From contig CALXSF010000013.1 of NCBI GenBank assembly GCA_944391055.1, positions 1 to 64,000 of the forward strand: a stretch of DNA of 64,000 bases, read 5' to 3'. This stretch comes from an uncultured Kiritimatiellota bacterium (GTDB lineage: Bacteria > Verrucomicrobiota > Kiritimatiellia > RFP12 > DVOR01). Shown here one piece after another: positions 60,489 through 64,000 of this stretch (the stretch's first letter is position 1; each line of letters starts with the position of its first letter). The position numbers and the translations under genes are program-made. The notes beneath the pieces were generated by a model that was not told where the DNA came from, ran no database searches, and saw only the letters and a program-made list of their open reading frames with translations.

Positions 60489-63199
60489 CCCAACAAGAGA
60501 CCTTGTTCCTGATCGACCTCATGCCCATCCTTTACCGGGGGCACTTCGTCTTCCTGAAGAAGCCCCGGCGGACGGCCTCCGGGGTGATCACCTCGTCCCT
60601 GTCGCTCTTCGCCACGATGTTGGAGCAGGTGACGCGCGTCTTCCGGCCCACGCACCTGGCCATCGCGATGGAGAGCGAGGCGCCGACCTTCCGCCACCGG
60701 CTGTACCCGGCCTACAAGGCGCAGCGCGAGAAGATGCCCGAGGACATCGCCGCCTCCATCGGGCAGGCGCGGGAGCTTGCCGCGGCGTGGGGCTTCCGGA
60801 CCGTCCGCGCCGAGGGCTACGAGGCCGACGACGTGCTGGGCACGCTCGCCACGCGCGCCGCGGCGCAGGGCTTCAAGGTCGTCATCGCGACGCCCGACAA
60901 AGATTTGGGGCAGCTGGCCGGGCCGAGCGTCTCGATCCTGCACCCGGGCGACCCGGAGCCGCTTTCCGCCGAGGAGATCTGCGCCCACTGGGGGTTGGCG
61001 GACCCGGGGCAGATGGTCGATTTCCTGGCCTTGGCCGGGGACGCCAGCGACAATGTGCCCGGCGTGCCGGGCGTGGGCCCCAAGACGGCCGTCAAGCTGC
61101 TGCGGCAGTATGGCTCGTTGGAGGGGCTGCTCGCGGCCGCCGACCGCCTGCCGGGGCGCACGGGGGAGGCCATCCGGGCGCACGTCGGGGACATCCGGCT
61201 CAGCAAGCGGCTGGTCACCATCGTGCGCGACGCGCCGATCGACGCCGACCTCGAGGCCTTCCGCCTGGCGCCCCCGGACACCGCCGCGCTTGTGCCCGTC
61301 CTGCGCAAATACGAGCTCCGCCAAGTGGCCTCGCGCCTGAATTACGATTGGGGCGCGGAGGTGGCCGCGGAGGCCCCGCCCGACCGGCGTTCCCGGACGC
61401 TGGCCGACGTGCCGCACGACTACCGCCTGGCCGACACGCCCGAGGCGCGGAAGGCGTTGGCCGCCGAGCTCGCGCGGGCCGACACGGTGGCCTTCGACAC
61501 CGAGACGACGGGCCTTCGCCCGCGCGCCGACCGGCTGGTCGGCTGCTCCTTCGCCCTCGACGGCGGCCGCGCGTGGTACGTTCCCCTCCCCGAGACGCCC
61601 GAGGGGCAGCGGCGGGCGCTCGAGCCCTTCCTGCCGATCTTCCGCTCCGAGGCCATCGCCAAGGTGGGCCACAACCTGAAGTTCGACCGCGCCTTCCTCG
61701 ACCGGCTGGGCATCACGTTCGAGGGCCCCATCCACGACACGCTCCTGGAGCATTATCTGCTGGACGCGACCGCCCGCCACGACCTTGACCACGTGGCCAA
61801 CGCCCTGCTGGGCTACGCGCCGATCCCGCTGGCCTCGCTGCTGGGCGACGGCAAGCCCGCGAACATGGCCGACCTGCCCCCCGCCGCCATCCTCGACTAC
61901 GCCGCCGAGGACGCCGACGTCGCCCTCCGCCTCCACCGCGCCCTCATGCCGAGATTGGAGGCGATGGGGCTGACGCGCCTGCTGACGGAATGCGAGGAGC
62001 CGCTGGCCGGCGTGCTCCTGGGCATGGAGCGCGAGGGCGTGCGCCTGGACGTCCCGGCGCTGCGCCGCGTCCGCCAAGGGCTGGAGGGCGAGATCGTCCG
62101 CCTGGAGCTGGCCATCCGCGAACACACCGGCGCGGGCGTCAACCTGGCCTCCCCCAAGCAGATGGGCGAGTTCCTCTTCGGCCAGCTCAGGCTCGACCCC
62201 AACGTCCACCGCACCGCCCGCGGGCAGTTCCCCACCAACGAGGAGCTGCTCCTCAAGCTGCGCGACCGCCACCCGGTCATCGACCTCTTCCTCGACTGGC
62301 GCGCCTGCGTCAAGCTCAAGAACACCTACGTCGACCGCCTGCCCGAGCACATCGACCCCGCCGACGGGCGCATCCACACCACCTTCCACCAAGCCTTCAC
62401 CGACACCGGGCGCCTCTCCTCCTCCGACCCCAACCTCCAGAACATCCCCGTCCGCTCCGACCGCGGCCAGCGCATCCGCGCCGCCTTCGTCTCGCGCGGG
62501 CCCGGCTGGCGGCTGCTCTCGGCCGACTATTCCCAGGTGGAGCTCCGCCTCATGGCCTCCATGAGCGGCGACGCGCGCATGATCGACGCCTTCCTGCGCG
62601 GCGAGGACATCCACGCGCAGACCGCCTCGGTCGTCTACGGCGTGCCGATCGGTGCGGTCACGCCGCGCCAGCGCACCCACTGCAAGATGGTCAACTTCGG
62701 CATCATCTACGGCATCTCCGCCTTTGGCCTCGCCTCCCGCCTCCGCATCCCCCGCAAGGAGGCCCAGGAGCTCATCGACGCCTACTTCGCCCAATACCCC
62801 GCCGTCCGCGCCTACATGGAGCGCACCGTCGCCGAGGCCCGCGCGCGCGGCTACGCGCAGACCCTCTTCGGCCGCCGCCGCGCCCTCCCCGACCTCGCCT
62901 CGCGCAACGCCACCACCCGCCTGGCCGCCGAGCGCATGGCCATCAACATGCCCATCCAAGGCACCGCCGCCGACATCATCAAGTTCGCGATGGTGCGCAT
63001 CGACGCCGAGCTCCGCCGCCGCGCCCTCCGCGCCCGGATGACCCTCCAGATCCACGACGAGCTCCTCTTCGACGTCCCCGAGGACGAGCTCGACCTCGTC
63101 CGCCCCCTCGTCCGCGAGGCCATGGAGAACGTCCTCACCCTCGACGTCCCCCTCTCCGTCTCCCTCGGCGTCGGCGACGACTGGCTCTCCGCCCACTGA
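60485..63199 (+). CDS. polA: DNA polymerase I
   Basis: A 904-aa full-length Pol I: 5'-nuclease domain (1-290; helix-hairpin-helix GVPGVGPKTAVKLL), 3'-5' exonuclease (about 320-500; FDTETTG, HNLKFD and YAAEDADV keep the metal ligands, so proofreading should be active), and the polymerase (about 520-904) with motif A DYSQVELR, motif B RxxxK...NFGIIYG and motif C QIHDELLFDV. It repairs DNA and removes primers. It is coupled to the upstream small gene (ATGA) and ends before a terminator shared with hisA. Confidence 0.98.
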   Translation: MTQQETLFLIDLMPILYRGHFVFLKKPRRTASGVITSSLSLFATMLEQVTRVFRPTHLAIAMESEAPTFRHRLYPAYKAQREKMPEDIAASIGQARELAAAWGFRTVRAEGYEADDVLGTLATRAAAQGFKVVIATPDKDLGQLAGPSVSILHPGDPEPLSAEEICAHWGLADPGQMVDFLALAGDASDNVPGVPGVGPKTAVKLLRQYGSLEGLLAAADRLPGRTGEAIRAHVGDIRLSKRLVTIVRDAPIDADLEAFRLAPPDTAALVPVLRKYELRQVASRLNYDWGAEVAAEAPPDRRSRTLADVPHDYRLADTPEARKALAAELARADTVAFDTETTGLRPRADRLVGCSFALDGGRAWYVPLPETPEGQRRALEPFLPIFRSEAIAKVGHNLKFDRAFLDRLGITFEGPIHDTLLEHYLLDATARHDLDHVANALLGYAPIPLASLLGDGKPANMADLPPAAILDYAAEDADVALRLHRALMPRLEAMGLTRLLTECEEPLAGVLLGMEREGVRLDVPALRRVRQGLEGEIVRLELAIREHTGAGVNLASPKQMGEFLFGQLRLDPNVHRTARGQFPTNEELLLKLRDRHPVIDLFLDWRACVKLKNTYVDRLPEHIDPADGRIHTTFHQAFTDTGRLSSSDPNLQNIPVRSDRGQRIRAAFVSRGPGWRLLSADYSQVELRLMASMSGDARMIDAFLRGEDIHAQTASVVYGVPIGAVTPRQRTHCKMVNFGIIYGISAFGLASRLRIPRKEAQELIDAYFAQYPAVRAYMERTVAEARARGYAQTLFGRRRALPDLASRNATTRLAAERMAINMPIQGTAADIIKFAMVRIDAELRRRALRARMTLQIHDELLFDVPEDELDLVRPLVREAMENVLTLDVPLSVSLGVGDDWLSAH

Positions 63200-63212
63200 G
63201 GCCGCGGGCGCG

Positions 63213-63252
63213 AAAAAGGCCCCATCCGCACGGCGCGGGTGGGGCCTTTTTT
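63213..63252. terminator. Bidirectional terminator between polA and hisA
   Basis: A 12-bp stem (63218-63229 with 63235-63246, one G-T pair) with a 5-base loop, five A before and six T after. It serves both convergent genes. Confidence 0.9.
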
Positions 63253-63268
63253 CGTTCTGCCGGGGCGC

Positions 63269-63994
63269 TCAGCGGGCGGCGGCGAGCATCTCGGGGAGGG
63301 TCACGGCGCCGTCGTAGAGCGCCTTGCCCACGATGGCGCCCCAGAGGTTGGGCCGGCCGAGGGCCTTGAGCGCGGCGACGTGGGCGGGCGCGGAGACCCC
63401 GCCGCTGGCGGTGACGCGGACGCCGGGGACGGCGTCGGCCACCTCGGCGAGGGCGTCGAGGTTGGGGCCGCCGAGCATCCCGTCGGTGGCGGTGTCGGTG
63501 TAGATGATGGCGCGGACGCCCAGGTCGGCGACGCGCTTGGCCAGGTCGGTGGCGCGGACGGCGGAGGTCTCCACCCAGCCCTTGGTCTGGACGAAGCCCC
63601 CGCGTGCGTCGATCCCCACCGCGATGCGCTCGCCCCAGCGGCCCACCCAGCGCCCGAGGGCCGCGGCGTCCTCCAGCGCGCGGGTGCCGATGATGGCGCG
63701 CGCGGCCCCGGCGGCGAGGACGGCCTCGACGGACGCGTCGTCGCGCAGGCCGCCGCCGACCTCGACGGCGAGCCCGCTTTCGGCGACGATGCGGGCGATG
63801 AGCGCGGCGTGCCGGGGCGCGCCGGCGAAGGCGCCGTCGAGGTCCACCACGTGGAGCTGTTCGGCGCCGGCCGCGCGGAAGGCCTTGGCCTGGGCCACGG
63901 GGTCGGCGGCGTAGACGGTGCGCGCGTCGGCGCGGCCTTGGCGGAGGCGGACGCACTGGCCGCCCATGAGGTCGATGGCGGGGAGGATGACCAT
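63269..63994 (-). CDS. hisA: Phosphoribosylformimino-5-aminoimidazole carboxamide ribotide isomerase
   Basis: HisA is a 241-aa TIM barrel that isomerises ProFAR in histidine synthesis. Catalytic aspartates are in LPAIDLMGG and TDTATDGMLGGPN; phosphate loops are VGGGLRD, IIGT and ASGGV. The start lies 6 bases inside the window edge, so the promoter and any upstream his genes are outside. The minus-strand end faces polA across a shared terminator. Confidence 0.97.
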   Translation of the reverse strand: MVILPAIDLMGGQCVRLRQGRADARTVYAADPVAQAKAFRAAGAEQLHVVDLDGAFAGAPRHAALIARIVAESGLAVEVGGGLRDDASVEAVLAAGAARAIIGTRALEDAAALGRWVGRWGERIAVGIDARGGFVQTKGWVETSAVRATDLAKRVADLGVRAIIYTDTATDGMLGGPNLDALAEVADAVPGVRVTASGGVSAPAHVAALKALGRPNLWGAIVGKALYDGAVTLPEMLAAAR

Positions 63995-64000
63995 CAGAGG

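Noticed and set aside
60347-63196. 949-codon open frame opposite polA
   Set aside because: Shadow of polA; low complexity and no domain.

Overview
The window is a very GC-rich (about 70 %) chromosomal segment of a Gram-negative bacterium. Outer-membrane and envelope genes (kdsD, an AsmA-like protein, a SEDS protein, a yejE-type permease) argue against a Gram-positive host. The mix of PdxB, a carboxynorspermidine-type dehydrogenase and a TPR end-of-group protein recalls PVC-group bacteria, perhaps a gut Kiritimatiellota or Verrucomicrobiota lineage. That placement is an impression from gene content only.

Layout. 1-71: tail of a 5S rRNA gene and the rrn terminator, then a C-rich, T-poor spacer. 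419-1485: an HxlR regulator divergent from an FMN-dependent reductase, with a perfect dyad over the regulator's -10. 1561-11009 (minus strand): an acetyltransferase, ktrA, pdxB, hslO, a glycosyltransferase and an M23 peptidase, then hemW, scpB, holA, kdsD and a DtxR/MntR regulator. 11077-12318: ilvC with its own promoter, leader hairpin and terminator. 12327-19566 (minus): an N-truncated MATE protein, a secreted BECR-nuclease-like protein, a secreted EEP hydrolase, two peptide-ABC parts and a TPR secreted protein. 19636-26031 (plus): corC-like, nadD, rsfS, lysA, an unknown exported protein and dinB. 26046-30111 (minus): a TRIC channel, hemL, dut and a GH144-like hydrolase. 30152-37147 (plus): hemB, xerC/D, carboxynorspermidine dehydrogenase, proA, a 5-formyl-THF cyclo-ligase, an FAD oxidoreductase and an MBL hydrolase. 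37066-39738 (minus): two aldo/keto reductases under a TetR regulator with an operator. 39920-42552: Gfo/Idh, NIF3 and a zinc-ribbon membrane protein. 42562-46673 (minus): a SEDS protein and clpB, the latter behind a textbook sigma-54 promoter. 46789-49958: a DUF1275 protein, a 67-aa basic protein, folC and a pseudouridine synthase. 49961-52859 (minus): ispF, ettA and a metallophosphoesterase. 52909-63252: a decayed exported-protein gene, lepA, a DUF212 protein, an AsmA-like protein, two small unknown genes and polA. hisA closes the window.

Genes are tightly packed, with many 4-base ATGA or GTGA stop/start overlaps that imply translational coupling. Most operons start from one promoter type: an extended -10 (TGn-TATAAT-like, often TGTG before it) with no clear -35. 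Several of these sit only 6-8 bases before the ATG, so leaderless mRNAs are likely (hemB, dut, the GH144-like gene, the zinc-ribbon gene, lepA).

I saw no CRISPR array, tRNA, insertion sequence or prophage. The best leads are the sigma-54/enhancer arrangement at clpB, the secreted BECR-like protein beside the truncated MATE gene, a 44-bp dispersed repeat present twice, the HxlR and TetR operators, the broken gene at 52942-53878, and an aldo/keto reductase frame that runs through a terminator into its neighbour.
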